DNA from: Pseudomonas fulva NBRC 16637 = DSM 17717
GTDB taxonomy: Bacteria > Pseudomonadota > Gammaproteobacteria > Pseudomonadales > Pseudomonadaceae
Direction of reading: 5' to 3'
NCBI RefSeq assembly: GCF_000730565.1
Contig: NZ_BBIQ01000021.1
Location: 1-64,000, forward strand
DNA: 64,000 nucleotides
The notes beneath the pieces were generated by a model. That model searched no databases, had not been told where the DNA came from, and saw nothing but the letters and a program-made list of their open reading frames with translations. Shown here piece by piece: positions 12,601 to 19,368 of this stretch. Position 1 is the first letter of the stretch. Each line of letters opens with the position of its first letter. A program made the position numbers and the translations under genes.

Positions 12601-15600
12601 CGTGGCCACGCTGCGCGAAGCGCTCAAGGCGAGCCTGCCGGACTATATGGTGCCGGCTCACCTGATGGTGCTCGACGGCCTGCCATTGAGCCCGAGCGGC
12701 AAGATCGACCGCAAGGCGCTGCCCCAGCCCGAGGCTGCCAGCAGCCATGCTTTCGTCGCCCCGCAGACAGCGCTCGAACAGCAGTTGGCCACAGTCTGGC
12801 AAGATGTGCTGAAGCTTGAGCGGGTCGGAGTGGACGACAACTTCTTCGAGCTGGGCGGTGACTCGATCATCTCCATCCAGGTGGTCAGCCGAGCGCGGCA
12901 GCTGGGGCTGCACCTGACCCCGAAAGCGTTGTTCCAGCACCAGACCCTCCGGGCCTTGGCCCAGGTCGTTGGCACGGCAGGCACAGTCTTGCAGATCGAT
13001 CAGGGTGCGGTCACCGGCACCACGCCGTTGTTGCCGGTGCAGCACAGCTTCTTCAGCGAAGCCATCGCCCAGCGTCACCACTGGAACCAGTCGGTGCTGC
13101 TGGTGCCGAGCGCGCCGCTTCACGGGGCTGCGCTCGAGCAAGCGTTGCAGGCGTTGGTGCACCATCACGATGCCCTGCGCCTGCGCTTCAGTGAAGGCGA
13201 TCAGGGTTGGCAGGCCTGCCACGGCGACAACGCCCAGGCGCTGCTGTGGCAACGCGAGGTAACCGATGCCCAGGCACTCACTGCCCTGTGCGACGATGCC
13301 CAGCGCAGCCTGGACCTGGCCGACGGCCCGCTGCTGCGCGCGGTGCTGGCCACCTTGGCCGACGGCAGCCAGCGCTTGCTGCTGGTGATCCATCACCTGG
13401 TGGTCGATGGCGTGTCGTGGCGCATTCTGTTCGAGGACCTGCAGCAGGCTTACCAGCAGTGCCTGACCGGGCAGCCGCTCAGCCTGCCGGCCAAGACCAG
13501 CGCCTACAAGGCCTGGGCCGAACGCCTGCAAGCCCACGCCCAAAGCGAAACCCTGCGCCAGCAACTGGGCTATTGGCAGGCCCAACTGCAGGGCTTTGCC
13601 CAGACGCTGCCTGGCGAAGATGCCCAAGGCAGCCAGCAGGTGGGCGACGCCCATACCGTGCAGGTTGAACTGGATGCAGCGTTGACTCGGCAACTGCTTC
13701 AGCAGGCCCCGGCAGCTTACCGCACCCAGGTCAACGACCTGCTGCTGACTGCCCTGGCCCGGGTGATCTGCCACTGGACGGGCGAGCACGCGGCATTGAT
13801 CGAGCTGGAAGGCCACGGCCGCGAGGCGCTGTTCGACGACGTCGACCTCACCCGTACCGTAGGCTGGTTCACCAGCCTGTTCCCGGTGAGGCTGCCGGTG
13901 GCGGGGCCAGTGGGGGATACCATCAAGCAGATCAAGGAACACCTGCGCGCCATCCCGGACAAAGGCCTTGGCTTTGGGGTGCTGCGCTATCTGGGCGATA
14001 CGGCTACCCGCCAGGCATTGACCGGCCTGGCGCAGCCACGCATCACCTTCAACTACCTGGGCCAGTTCAGCGCCAGCGCCGCCGGTGAGGACGATGCGCT
14101 GTTCGCCCCGGCCGCGGAAAGCGGCGGGCGCCAGGTCAGTGATCAGGCGCCGCTGGGCAATGCCCTGACCATCAACGGGCAGGTGTTCGAAGGCGCCCTG
14201 AAGCTAGACTTCACCTTCAGCCGCCAGCGGTTCGCCGCGGGCATCATCGAGCACCTGGCGCATGCCTACGTAAGCGAGCTGCGTACGGTCGTTGAGCACT
14301 GCCTGGCCTTGGAACACCTCTGCCTGACCCCGTCCGACTTCCCGCTCGCGGGGCTGAGCCAAGCACAGCTGGACCGTTTGCCGGTACCGACCGAGGCTGT
14401 CGAAGACCTGTACCCGCTGTCGCCGATGCAGCAGGGCATCCTGTTCCACACCCTCGAAGCCGCTCAGCAGGGGCTGTACGTCAGCCAAACCAGCGTGCAG
14501 GTACAAGGGTTGGATAACGCCCGCTTCCTCGCGGCCTGGCAGCACATGGTCGATCGCCATGAAATTCTGCGCACCGGGTTCTGGACCGAAAGCCACCTCA
14601 ACGAGCCATTGCAATGGGTGGCCAAGCGTGCCGAACTGCGTGTGCGCGAGCTCGACTGGCGGGGCCGCCCGGTCAGCGCCGCCGACCTGCAAGGCCTGGC
14701 CGAGCAGGACTACGCCCGCGGCTTCGACCTGCTGCAGCCGCCCTTGATGGGCCTGACCCTGGTGCGCCTGGATGAGGAGCGCCAGCAACTGATCTGGAGC
14801 AGCCACCACATCCTCATGGACGGCTGGAGCCACTCACGCCTGCTGGGTGAGGTGTTCGCCGTGTACGGTGGACAAGCACTGCCCGGCAAACGCGGCAGCT
14901 ACCGCGACTACATCGCCTGGCTGGCCGCCCAGCCCCAGGCGCAGATGGAACACTTCTGGAAAGACAAGCTGGCCGGGCTCGAAGGGCCCACCCTGCTGGC
15001 CACCGGGTTGCATCCAGCGCCCGTCGCCGAGGCCGACGGCTACGACGCGCTGTACTTGAACTGGGACGCCGCGCAAACCCGGCAACTGCGTGATCAGGCC
15101 CAGCGCCTGCGGGTCACACCCAACACGCTGATCCAGGCAGCCTGGCTGCTGCTGCTGCAACGCTACACCGGGCAAGCGCGCGTGTGCTTCGGCGCAACCG
15201 TCGCCGGTCGTCCGGCAAACCTGCCGGGTGCTGAAGACATGCTGGGCTTGTTCATCAACACGCTGCCGATCATCCAGGCGCCTCTGCCCGAACAGCCGGT
15301 GGGGCAGTGGTTGCAGGCCCTGCAGGACTACAACGTGCAGGTGCGCGACTACGAGCACGTGTCTTTGGCCGATGTACAGCGTTGGTCCGGGCAAAGCGGA
15401 CAGGCGTTATTCGACAGCATCGTGGTGTTCGAGAACTATCCCCTGGACGAGCGCCTGCAAGACGCCGGCGAAGACGGCTTGCGCTTCGGCGCCAGCGAAG
15501 GCCGCGACGTGACCAACTATGCCATGGACCTTGCCGTGCACCTGGATGACACCTTGAGCATCGAGTTCCTGTACTGGCGCAGCCGCTTCAGCCACGCTGC

Positions 15601-18316
15601 CTGCCAGGGCATTAGGCGCAGCTTCGAGCGCTTGCTCCAAGCGCTGCTGGGCGACCCACTGGCCGCCATCGGCAGCCTGCCCATGCTCGATGCCGACGCT
15701 GAGCGGCAGCAGGCCGAGGCCAACCGGCTGGTCGCCAACCCGACCCGCACGCCGCTGCTGCAGCGCATCGCCGGGCATGTACAGGCCCGTGGTCAGCAGG
15801 TAGCGGTCAGCTGCGCCGGGCAGTCCCTGACGTATGCCGAGCTTGAAGCGCGCGCCAACCGCCTGGCCGTGGCCCTGATCGACGCCGGTGCTGCCCCGGA
15901 GGTACGTGTCGGGGTGGCGCTGGAGCGCTCGGTAGACATGATCGTGGCCTTCTATGCGGTGCTCAAGACCGGCGCTGCGTATGTGCCTGTCGACATCGAT
16001 TACCCGCGCGAGCGGGTGCAGTGGATCATCGAGGACTCAGCCATGCGGCTGCTCATCAGCCAGGCTAGCGTCAGCGAACGTTTGCCAAGCGCCGAAGGGG
16101 TCGACACGCTGCTGCTCGAATCGCTCGCGCCGGTGCAGGCGCAGGTCGCCCTGCCGGCGGTGGTGATCGACGAAGACAACCTGGCGTACCTGATCTACAC
16201 CTCCGGTTCGTTGGGCAAGCCCAAAGGCGTTGCGGTCGCCCGCGGGCCGCTGGCCATGCACTGCCAGGCCATCATCGAGCGCTATGGGATGAGCGAGGCG
16301 ACCCGCGAGTTGCTGTTCATGTCGTTCGCCTTCGATGGCGCCCAGGAGCGGTGGCTGTCCACCCTGGCGGCCGGTGGTCAGCTGGTGGTGCGCGACAACC
16401 GTCTGTGGACGCCCGAGGAAACCTGGCAGGTGCTGCATGAGCAGGCCATCACCATCGCCTGTTTCCCGCCTGCGTACCTGCAACAGTTGGCCGAATACGG
16501 CCAGGCCTTCGATAGCCCGCCACCGGTGCAGATCTACTGCTTTGGCGGCGACGCCGTGGCCGATGCCAACTTCGAATTGGTCAAGCGCACCCTGCGTCCA
16601 AGGCTGCTGACCAATGGCTACGGCCCCACCGAGACGGTGGTCACACCGTTGCTGTGGGTGGTCGATACCGACCAGCGCTGCGAGGCGGCCTATGCGCCGA
16701 TTGGCACACGGGTGGGTGAGCGTACCCTGCACATTCTCGATGCCGGCCTGAACCCATTGCCCGACGGCGTGCCAGGTGAGTTGTACATCGGCGGGCAAGG
16801 GCTTGCGCGGGGCTACCATGCTCGACCAGGCCTGACGGCCGAGCGATTCGTGGCCGACCCCAGTGGCAAGGGTGCGCGCCTGTACCGCACCGGCGACCTG
16901 GTACGCCGCCGGGCAGACGGGGTGATCGACTTCCTTGGCCGCCTGGATCATCAGGTCAAGATCCGGGGCTTTCGTATCGAGCTGGGCGAAATCGAGGCCC
17001 GCTTGCGCAGCCAACCCCAGGTGCGCGATGCGGTCGTCGTGGCCCGTGACACCGAAGGCGGCAAGCAACTGATCGGTTATGTGGCCACCAGCAGCCCGGC
17101 GCTACAAGGCGAGGCGCTGCGCATGGCATTGCAACAGGGCTTGCCTGACTACATGGTGCCCAGCCAGATCCTGGTGCTGGAGCACCTGCCGCTGAGCCCC
17201 AACGGCAAGGTTGACCGCAAGGCGCTGCCAGACCCGTCCTTCAAGGGTCGCGAGTACGTGGCGCCGCGCAACGCCCTCGAAGCCGGCCTTGCCGCGATCT
17301 GGCAAGAGGTGCTGGAGCTGGAGCAGGTTGGGGTGACGGACAACTTCTTCGAGCTGGGCGGCGATTCCTTGCGCACCCTGAAGGTGCTGTCCAAGGTGCG
17401 CAATCAACCGGCGTTGGGCGTTGAGCTGAAGCTGCGCGACATGATGAGCAAACCCACCATCGCCGAGTTGTCCGGTTACGTGGACGACGCCGTGGCAGTG
17501 CTTTCACCGCTGCTGCCGCTCAATGGCCCGGTCGCGCAGTGCGAGCCCCTGTTCTGTCTTCACGCAGGGTTCGGCACCGTGTTCGACTATGAGCCTCTGG
17601 CGCGACGGCTGGACGGGGTGCGCCAGGTCATCGGCGTGCAGTGCAGGATGCTGCTGGACAAGCACTGGCAGGACAGCTCGCTGGAAGCCATGGCCCAGGA
17701 CTACGCAGGCTTCATCCGCGAACAGCAACCACAAGGGCCGTACCACTTGCTGGGCTGGTCGCTGGGCGGGCCGTTGGCGCTGCTGGTGGCCCGTGTGCTG
17801 GAAGGGCAGGGCCAGTGCGTGCACTTCGTTGGGCTGGTGGACAGCTTCGTGCCCGGTGACCACGGGCCGGAAGACGACCTGACCGAAGAGCTGCGCAACT
17901 TCTTGTCCATCATCCTCGACCAGCCGCCCGAAAGCCTGCCGGCGTTCGACCTGTCTGACGACGGCTCCCAACCGGCCCTTGAAGCGCTGGTAGCGCAAGT
18001 GCAGGCCCACGTGCTGGGCAGCGGTGATTCACCGCGCTTCGCTGCCGAGGAACTGGTGCATGCCTTTACGGTGGCGCTGCGCCTGAAGGCGCTGTCGCGA
18101 CGCCTTGCGCCGCTGCCCGCCATCGAGTGCCCGGCCAGCTTCTGGTGGGCAGAGGACGGGTACGGCGCACCGGCTCAAGCTTATCAACGGCGGTTCAGCC
18201 AGGACGATGCAACGCTCATCCACGCGTCGCACTTCGAGATCCTCAAGCAGCCCCAGCTGCTGCGCGAGGTGTGCGAGTGCCTGGACACGACCACCGAAAC
18301 CCAAGGGCGCGCGTGA
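629..18316 (+). CDS. Four-module terminal NRPS of pyoverdine peptide chain (C-A-PCP-E x3, C-A-PCP-TE)
   Basis: This 5895-residue protein is a terminal assembly-line enzyme. Landmarks are: C1 HHxxxDG at His183; A1 P-loop near 661; PCP1 Ser1062; E1 HHLVVDG at His1243; C2 His1714; A2 near 2182; PCP2 Ser2575; E2 His2751; C3 His3220; A3 near 3686; PCP3 Ser4079; E3 His4255; C4 His4726; A4 P-loop near 5195; PCP4 Ser5580; and a type I thioesterase with GWSLGG at Ser5711 and a C-terminal His. C1 has an LCL-like start (LSFAQERQW), while C2-C4 start with YPLSPMQQG as expected after epimerases. My reading of the A-domain pocket is DGEACGGVTK for A1 and DGECCGGVTK for A4 (Lys/Orn-type family), and DAEDIATVTK for both A2 and A3, which I cannot assign although Glu239 suggests a basic or amide side chain. 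Expected output is three D-residues, then a terminal residue released by the TE. The position corresponds to the pvdD-type terminal synthetase. Confidence 0.95.
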   Translation: MDHASALRIAQRFIALPVDKRRQYLAKMAEQKVSPGNLPIPVIREQLDSLPLSFAQERQWFLWQLEPGSSASHIPTALRLRGHLDTQALQQAFDALVARHETLRTTFVVEEERPCQRVHGALPIAIEPLHLPATLAPEHQDAQVQALIEQQIARPFDLEHGPLVRLGLLTVADDEHVLVMVQHHIVSDGWSMQVMVDELMQLYLGFVHGRAVELPALPIQYADYAIWQRRWMEAGGSEQQLAYWREQLGAHQPVLELPTDRPRAAQPSLRGARVDLPIDSALSEALQGLAQQQQVTVFMLLLASFQVLLHRYTGQTDIRVGVPNANRNRVETDRLLGFFVNTQVLRADVQGALAFPALLQQVKQTVLGAQAHQDLPFEQLVEALQPDRSLSHNPLFQVMYNHQRQGRDQRTRQVPGLDIEGLFWESHSASFDLTLDTVEGEDGLWGSLTYACDLFDAATIERLGRHWLTLLRSLVADPSRCIAALPMLAVDEHEHLHAVRNAPDLRHADGPLVHERIAQWAAQTPQATALLFGEQRMSFAQLDQQANRLAHALVTAGVGPEVLVGIALERGLEMVVSLLAVLKAGGAYTPLDPQYPRERLAYLMQDSGMALLLSDSALMQRLPVPEGLATLALDHMDLASQPCHAPANAAQADNLAYVIYTSGSTGLPKGVAVAHGPIAMHCRAIGERYEMTPADCELHFMSFAFDGAHERWLTPLTHGASLLIRDPQLWTPEQTYAAMHEHGVTVAAFPPVYLQQLAEHAERDGNPPPMRVYCFGGDAVSEASYAMARRALRPTYIINGYGPTETVVTPLIWKAGEQDRCGAAYAPIGDRVGERRAYVLDADLNLLPLAIPGELYLGGQGLARGYLKRPALTAERFVPDPFGNGARLYRSGDRVSLRSSGIIDYLGRIDRQVKVRGFRIELGEVEARLLAVPGVREAVVVAQAGPSGQQLVGYVVSDDAPQLASDHQAQAERRESIKRRLKVDLPDYMVPTHVQLLERMPLTPNGKIDRQALPAVDLTQLQGQHVAASSPLEQALVQIWQAVLKVPQVGVTDNFFELGGDSIISIQVVSRARQAGIVLSPKDLFLHQTVQALAGVARFGEVARIDQGPVAGSLPLLAIQRWFFAQGIADAHHWNQSVLLAPTQALQPRVLEAALQALVLHHDALRLRFDAQAGLAWHRAAAQQQGAEEQAPLLWHATVERGQALTALCEQAQRSLDLHQGPLLRAVLAELDDGSQRLLLVVHHLVVDGVSWRILFDDLQQAYSQCLAGQALSLPAKTTAYKHWAERLQALAKTPALAEQLPYWQAQVEGAVDDLPGARPHASLEKRHACTVHTRLDDTLTRQLLQQAPAAYRTQVNDLLLTALTRVICRWTGQASALIQLEGHGREDLFDDVDLTRTVGWFTSAFPVRLDSAGDVTDAIKTVKQQLRAIPDKGIGYGALRYMGSAQSQAALNGLAEPRITFNYLGQFDGSFASDQGALFVPASEDAGAEQGAEAPLGNWLSINGQVYAGQLRLGWTFSEAMFERTDIERLAQDYARELNQLVAHCLLPDSAGVTPSDFPLAMLDPSQLDALGLPWADVQDLYPLSPMQQGMLFHSLLEQQGGDYINQLSVSVQGLAPERFREAWQAVVQRHDILRSGFLWQGGLVQPLQWVRKQVQLPCREIDLRGHEDLDAALTRLADAEREQGFDLAQAPLLRLTLARTGDDRYQLIYTSHHILLDGWSNSQLLGEVLQHYAGQAVHSLNGRYSDYIGWLQRQDKRVSEAFWRTQFATLDEPTWLSRALKCAATGQSGQGEFKWRLDAAITEQLHGFARQQKVTLNTLVQVAWLLLLQRYTGHDSVTFGATVAGRPTQLQGIERQIGLFINTLPVVAQPEPQQALADWLQTVQGINLALRDHEHSALSDVQRWAGQGGDGLFDTLLVFENYPVSEALQQGGVSDLHFGDVHSHEQNNYPLTLSVSTGADLLLHYSYDAAQFSAECIAQVASQLAHLLAQMADGSPQRCLGELKLFEEGRQRAPVQDWGMAAGEYPSLAPAHVLFEQQARRVPNHTALITETTELTYAQLNAAANRLAHRLIAQGVGPDVLVGIAVERDAPMVVALLAVLKAGGGYVPLDPKFPQERLQQMVEDSRIALLLTQSHLRETLALDAQVQCLLLDTPDDGNGSASDPLNRVHADNLAYVIFTSGSTGRPKGVAISHGALTRHAFVAQWYSDIHASDCVLQFATFNFDAFVEQLYAPLVCGATVMLRGNEIWDSETFYQRVLAHGISVADLPTAYWNLLATQFASVGPRDYGQLRQIHAGGEAMPPEGMAAWLKAGLGHVRLLNTYGPTETTVTSTTLDCTPYVLGEQPVPHTLPIGTALPGREIYLLDDAGQPVPTGVVGELVIGGELLARGYFGRSALTAERFLPDPFAGNGGRLYRTGDLARYRADGVIDYVGRVDHQVKIRGFRIELGEIETCLLAQVGVSEALVVAQPGPNGPQLVAYLVADADVQALREALKASLPDYMVPAHVMLLDHMPLSPSGKIDRKALPLPEASSNQAFIAPQTPLEQQLARIWQDVLKLERVGVDDNFFELGGDSIISIQVVSRARQQGLHFTPKELFQHQTLRALAKVVRNADSAVQIDQGTVLGGMPLLPVQHSFFSEVIAQRHHWNQSVLLVPRTALQGVALEQALQALVQHHDALRLTFSEGEQGWLAEHGEPVMALLWQRQVADAQALTALCDDAQRSLDLAEGPLLRAVLATLADGSQRLLLVIHHLVVDGVSWRILFEDLQQAYAQCLAGQPVKLPSKTTAYKAWAQKLEAHAHSPALQGQKDYWMAQLRGQRADLPGVKVDAGMQGHHAQTVQTRLDAQQTRRLLQQAPAAYRTQVNDLLLTALARVICQWTGEQAALIQLEGHGREELFDDVDLTRTVGWFTSVFPVKLPVSSDLGDTLRQVKEHLRGIPDKGVGYGVLRYLGDAATREALAALATPRITFNYLGQFDGSFAGDDDALFTPATEKRGREQSPDAPLDNWLVLNGRVYDGCLSLDWTFSREQFDVQAIEALADAYGAQLQALIEHCLAPDAGGVTPSDFPLAGLDQAQLDQLAVSAANLEDIYPLSPMQQGMLFHSLYEQGSGDYLNQMRLDIGGLDPQRFRSAWQATLDAHAILRTGFNWQFEQAVQMVMSRVELPFRLLDLRDDPAAKATLDALAQSELQQGFELHTAPLLRLVLAQTNAQDYHLIYTSHHILMDGWSTSQLLGEVLQRYAGQPVTHGPTQYRDYIGWLLRQDRQASEVFWRDQLACLPAPTLLAQALKPASRSSGQRDHFHRLDEHHTQRLNAFARRHKVTLNTVIQAAWLLLLQRYTGHNGVVFGATVAGRPLAISGVEQQIGLFINTLPVVASPQADQPLQAWLHALVQLNLALREQEHTPLFDIQRWAGQGGEALFDNILVFENYPVSEALQAAPVDLRFGSIDNHEQSNYPLTVSVNAGSTVLLHFTYAGEAFDAPGIASIGDNLAHLLLQMVEGADGLCLGDLTLLDDGRQRAPVQDWGMAAGEYPSLAPAHVLFEQQARRVPNHTALITETTELTYAQLNAAANRLAHRLIAQGVGPDVLVGIAAERDAPMVVALLAVLKAGGGYVPLDPKFPQERLQQMVEDSRIALLLTQSHLRETLALDAQVQCLLLDTPDDGNGSGSDPLNRVHADNLAYVIFTSGSTGRPKGVAISHGALTRHAFVAQWYSDIHASDCVLQFATFNFDAFVEQLYAPLVCGATVMLRGNEIWDSETFYQRVLAHGISVADLPTAYWNLLATQFASVGPRDYGQLRQIHAGGETMPPEGMAAWHKAGLGHVRLLNTYGPTETTVTSTTLDCTPYVLGEQPVPHTLPIGTALPGREIYLLDDAGQPVPTGVVGELVIGGELLARGYFGRSALTAERFLPDPFAGNGGRLYRTGDLARYRADGVIDYVGRVDHQVKIRGFRIELGEIETCLLAQAGVSEALVMAQPGPSGPQLVGYVVTQVAVATLREALKASLPDYMVPAHLMVLDGLPLSPSGKIDRKALPQPEAASSHAFVAPQTALEQQLATVWQDVLKLERVGVDDNFFELGGDSIISIQVVSRARQLGLHLTPKALFQHQTLRALAQVVGTAGTVLQIDQGAVTGTTPLLPVQHSFFSEAIAQRHHWNQSVLLVPSAPLHGAALEQALQALVHHHDALRLRFSEGDQGWQACHGDNAQALLWQREVTDAQALTALCDDAQRSLDLADGPLLRAVLATLADGSQRLLLVIHHLVVDGVSWRILFEDLQQAYQQCLTGQPLSLPAKTSAYKAWAERLQAHAQSETLRQQLGYWQAQLQGFAQTLPGEDAQGSQQVGDAHTVQVELDAALTRQLLQQAPAAYRTQVNDLLLTALARVICHWTGEHAALIELEGHGREALFDDVDLTRTVGWFTSLFPVRLPVAGPVGDTIKQIKEHLRAIPDKGLGFGVLRYLGDTATRQALTGLAQPRITFNYLGQFSASAAGEDDALFAPAAESGGRQVSDQAPLGNALTINGQVFEGALKLDFTFSRQRFAAGIIEHLAHAYVSELRTVVEHCLALEHLCLTPSDFPLAGLSQAQLDRLPVPTEAVEDLYPLSPMQQGILFHTLEAAQQGLYVSQTSVQVQGLDNARFLAAWQHMVDRHEILRTGFWTESHLNEPLQWVAKRAELRVRELDWRGRPVSAADLQGLAEQDYARGFDLLQPPLMGLTLVRLDEERQQLIWSSHHILMDGWSHSRLLGEVFAVYGGQALPGKRGSYRDYIAWLAAQPQAQMEHFWKDKLAGLEGPTLLATGLHPAPVAEADGYDALYLNWDAAQTRQLRDQAQRLRVTPNTLIQAAWLLLLQRYTGQARVCFGATVAGRPANLPGAEDMLGLFINTLPIIQAPLPEQPVGQWLQALQDYNVQVRDYEHVSLADVQRWSGQSGQALFDSIVVFENYPLDERLQDAGEDGLRFGASEGRDVTNYAMDLAVHLDDTLSIEFLYWRSRFSHAACQGIRRSFERLLQALLGDPLAAIGSLPMLDADAERQQAEANRLVANPTRTPLLQRIAGHVQARGQQVAVSCAGQSLTYAELEARANRLAVALIDAGAAPEVRVGVALERSVDMIVAFYAVLKTGAAYVPVDIDYPRERVQWIIEDSAMRLLISQASVSERLPSAEGVDTLLLESLAPVQAQVALPAVVIDEDNLAYLIYTSGSLGKPKGVAVARGPLAMHCQAIIERYGMSEATRELLFMSFAFDGAQERWLSTLAAGGQLVVRDNRLWTPEETWQVLHEQAITIACFPPAYLQQLAEYGQAFDSPPPVQIYCFGGDAVADANFELVKRTLRPRLLTNGYGPTETVVTPLLWVVDTDQRCEAAYAPIGTRVGERTLHILDAGLNPLPDGVPGELYIGGQGLARGYHARPGLTAERFVADPSGKGARLYRTGDLVRRRADGVIDFLGRLDHQVKIRGFRIELGEIEARLRSQPQVRDAVVVARDTEGGKQLIGYVATSSPALQGEALRMALQQGLPDYMVPSQILVLEHLPLSPNGKVDRKALPDPSFKGREYVAPRNALEAGLAAIWQEVLELEQVGVTDNFFELGGDSLRTLKVLSKVRNQPALGVELKLRDMMSKPTIAELSGYVDDAVAVLSPLLPLNGPVAQCEPLFCLHAGFGTVFDYEPLARRLDGVRQVIGVQCRMLLDKHWQDSSLEAMAQDYAGFIREQQPQGPYHLLGWSLGGPLALLVARVLEGQGQCVHFVGLVDSFVPGDHGPEDDLTEELRNFLSIILDQPPESLPAFDLSDDGSQPALEALVAQVQAHVLGSGDSPRFAAEELVHAFTVALRLKALSRRLAPLPAIECPASFWWAEDGYGAPAQAYQRRFSQDDATLIHASHFEILKQPQLLREVCECLDTTTETQGRA
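6659..8035 (+). repeat. Near-identical A-domain block, copy 1 (module 2)
   Basis: This stretch matches 11171-12547 at a constant offset of 4512 bp. Identity begins abruptly at gggcgtcagcgcgcc and fades after the A8 region. I count only about four amino-acid differences before the end of the block (V/A, A/G, A/T and L/H), whereas flanking C and E domains of the two modules differ much more. A second short near-identical patch covers the carrier domains (8298-8380 and 12810-12892). Confidence 0.9.
11171..12547 (+). repeat. Near-identical A-domain block, copy 2 (module 3)
   Basis: This is the partner of 6659-8035. The copies keep exactly the same module spacing, which suggests whole-module duplication with later homogenisation of the A core. 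The residues that line the substrate pocket are the same in both copies, so both modules should load the same amino acid. Confidence 0.9.
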
Positions 18317-18352
18317 CGCGCCCTGTCACTGATTTTCAAGTAAGGATCGAAC

Positions 18353-19321
18353 ATGGCATTGCACCCTGACCTGGCAGCGTTTCTGGAACTGGTCGAATTC
18401 GGCAGGCTGACCGGCAAGAGCCAGCCCATGCACGCGATGGACGTGGCCCAGGCCCGCGCCGAATTCGCCGCCAGCTCGCAAGTGCTCGACCCCAGCCCGC
18501 CCGGTGACCTGAGTGTCAGCGAACTGAGCATCCCGACCCGCGACGGCGCCCAGCTGCCCGCTCGGCTCTACCGCAACGGGCAGCCTGCAGCTGCACCGCA
18601 ACCGGTGATCCTCTACCTGCACGGCGGCGGCTATGTGGTCGGCAGCCTCGACTCGCACGACTCGGTGTGCCGGCGCCTGGCGAGCATGGGCGACTTCGCA
18701 GTGCTCGCCCCGGATTACCGACTGGCGCCGGAGCACCGTTTTCCGGTCCCTGTGAACGACGCGCTCGATGCCGCCAACTGGCTGGCCGAGCACGCCCTGG
18801 CCCTTGGGCTGGACAACCGCCGGGTGGTGTTTGCCGGCGACAGCGTCGGCGCAAGCCTTGCGACCGTCCTGGCCATCACTGCGGTCAAGGCCCCTGAAAC
18901 GCTGGCGATCAAGCCGTTGGCGCAGTTACTGTTCTACCCGGTCACCGACCTGTCGTGCCTGCGCGACTCCCACCGCCAGCATGCCGAAGGCTATTTGCTG
19001 GAGACCGAGACGCTGGCGTGGTTCTACCAGCATTACGCACCGCTGCCCGAACAACGCCTGGACTGGCGCGCTTCACCGCTGCTGGCCCAAGTGGACACGC
19101 CGCTGGCGCCGGCCTACCTGTGGGTAGCGGAGTACGACCCATTGCACGATGAAGGCCTAGCGTATCGCGACAGGTTGCAGGCAAGCGGGACGCCGGTGAC
19201 CTTTGTGCGGGCGCAGGGGCTTAGCCATGACTTTTTGCGGATGTCGGGGTTGGTGGGGCAGGTCGGGGGGATTTATCGGGATGTGGGGGCGTGGTTGAGC
19301 GCGGTTGGGGGACGAGCGTAA
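18353..19321 (+). CDS. Alpha/beta hydrolase, hormone-sensitive-lipase family esterase
   Basis: This 322-residue cytosolic-looking hydrolase has no signal peptide. It carries the HSL-family oxyanion motif LHGGGYVVG (near residue 87), the nucleophile elbow FAGDSVGAS (GDSxG), an acid in EYDPLHDEG and the catalytic His in GLSHDF near the C-terminus, so the triad is complete. It starts at ATG 18353 after aaggatcg, 36 bp behind the NRPS stop, and is probably co-transcribed with it. An esterase gene at this place next to the terminal pyoverdine synthetase is familiar from P. putida genomes, but its role in pyoverdine metabolism is not known to me. It could act as an editing or tailoring hydrolase, or be an unrelated esterase. 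Confidence 0.9.
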   Translation: MALHPDLAAFLELVEFGRLTGKSQPMHAMDVAQARAEFAASSQVLDPSPPGDLSVSELSIPTRDGAQLPARLYRNGQPAAAPQPVILYLHGGGYVVGSLDSHDSVCRRLASMGDFAVLAPDYRLAPEHRFPVPVNDALDAANWLAEHALALGLDNRRVVFAGDSVGASLATVLAITAVKAPETLAIKPLAQLLFYPVTDLSCLRDSHRQHAEGYLLETETLAWFYQHYAPLPEQRLDWRASPLLAQVDTPLAPAYLWVAEYDPLHDEGLAYRDRLQASGTPVTFVRAQGLSHDFLRMSGLVGQVGGIYRDVGAWLSAVGGRA

Positions 19322-19368
19322 TAGTCCTCGCGTGCCGTTACCGTAACAGAGCACACACACATCCAGGC

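Noticed and set aside
473..13942. Minus-strand ORFs of 1477, 1404 and 1143 residues antisense to the NRPS
   Set aside because: They are shadows of GC3-biased codons: compositions are Gln/His/Arg/Val-rich without domain motifs, while the plus strand carries complete NRPS domains throughout.
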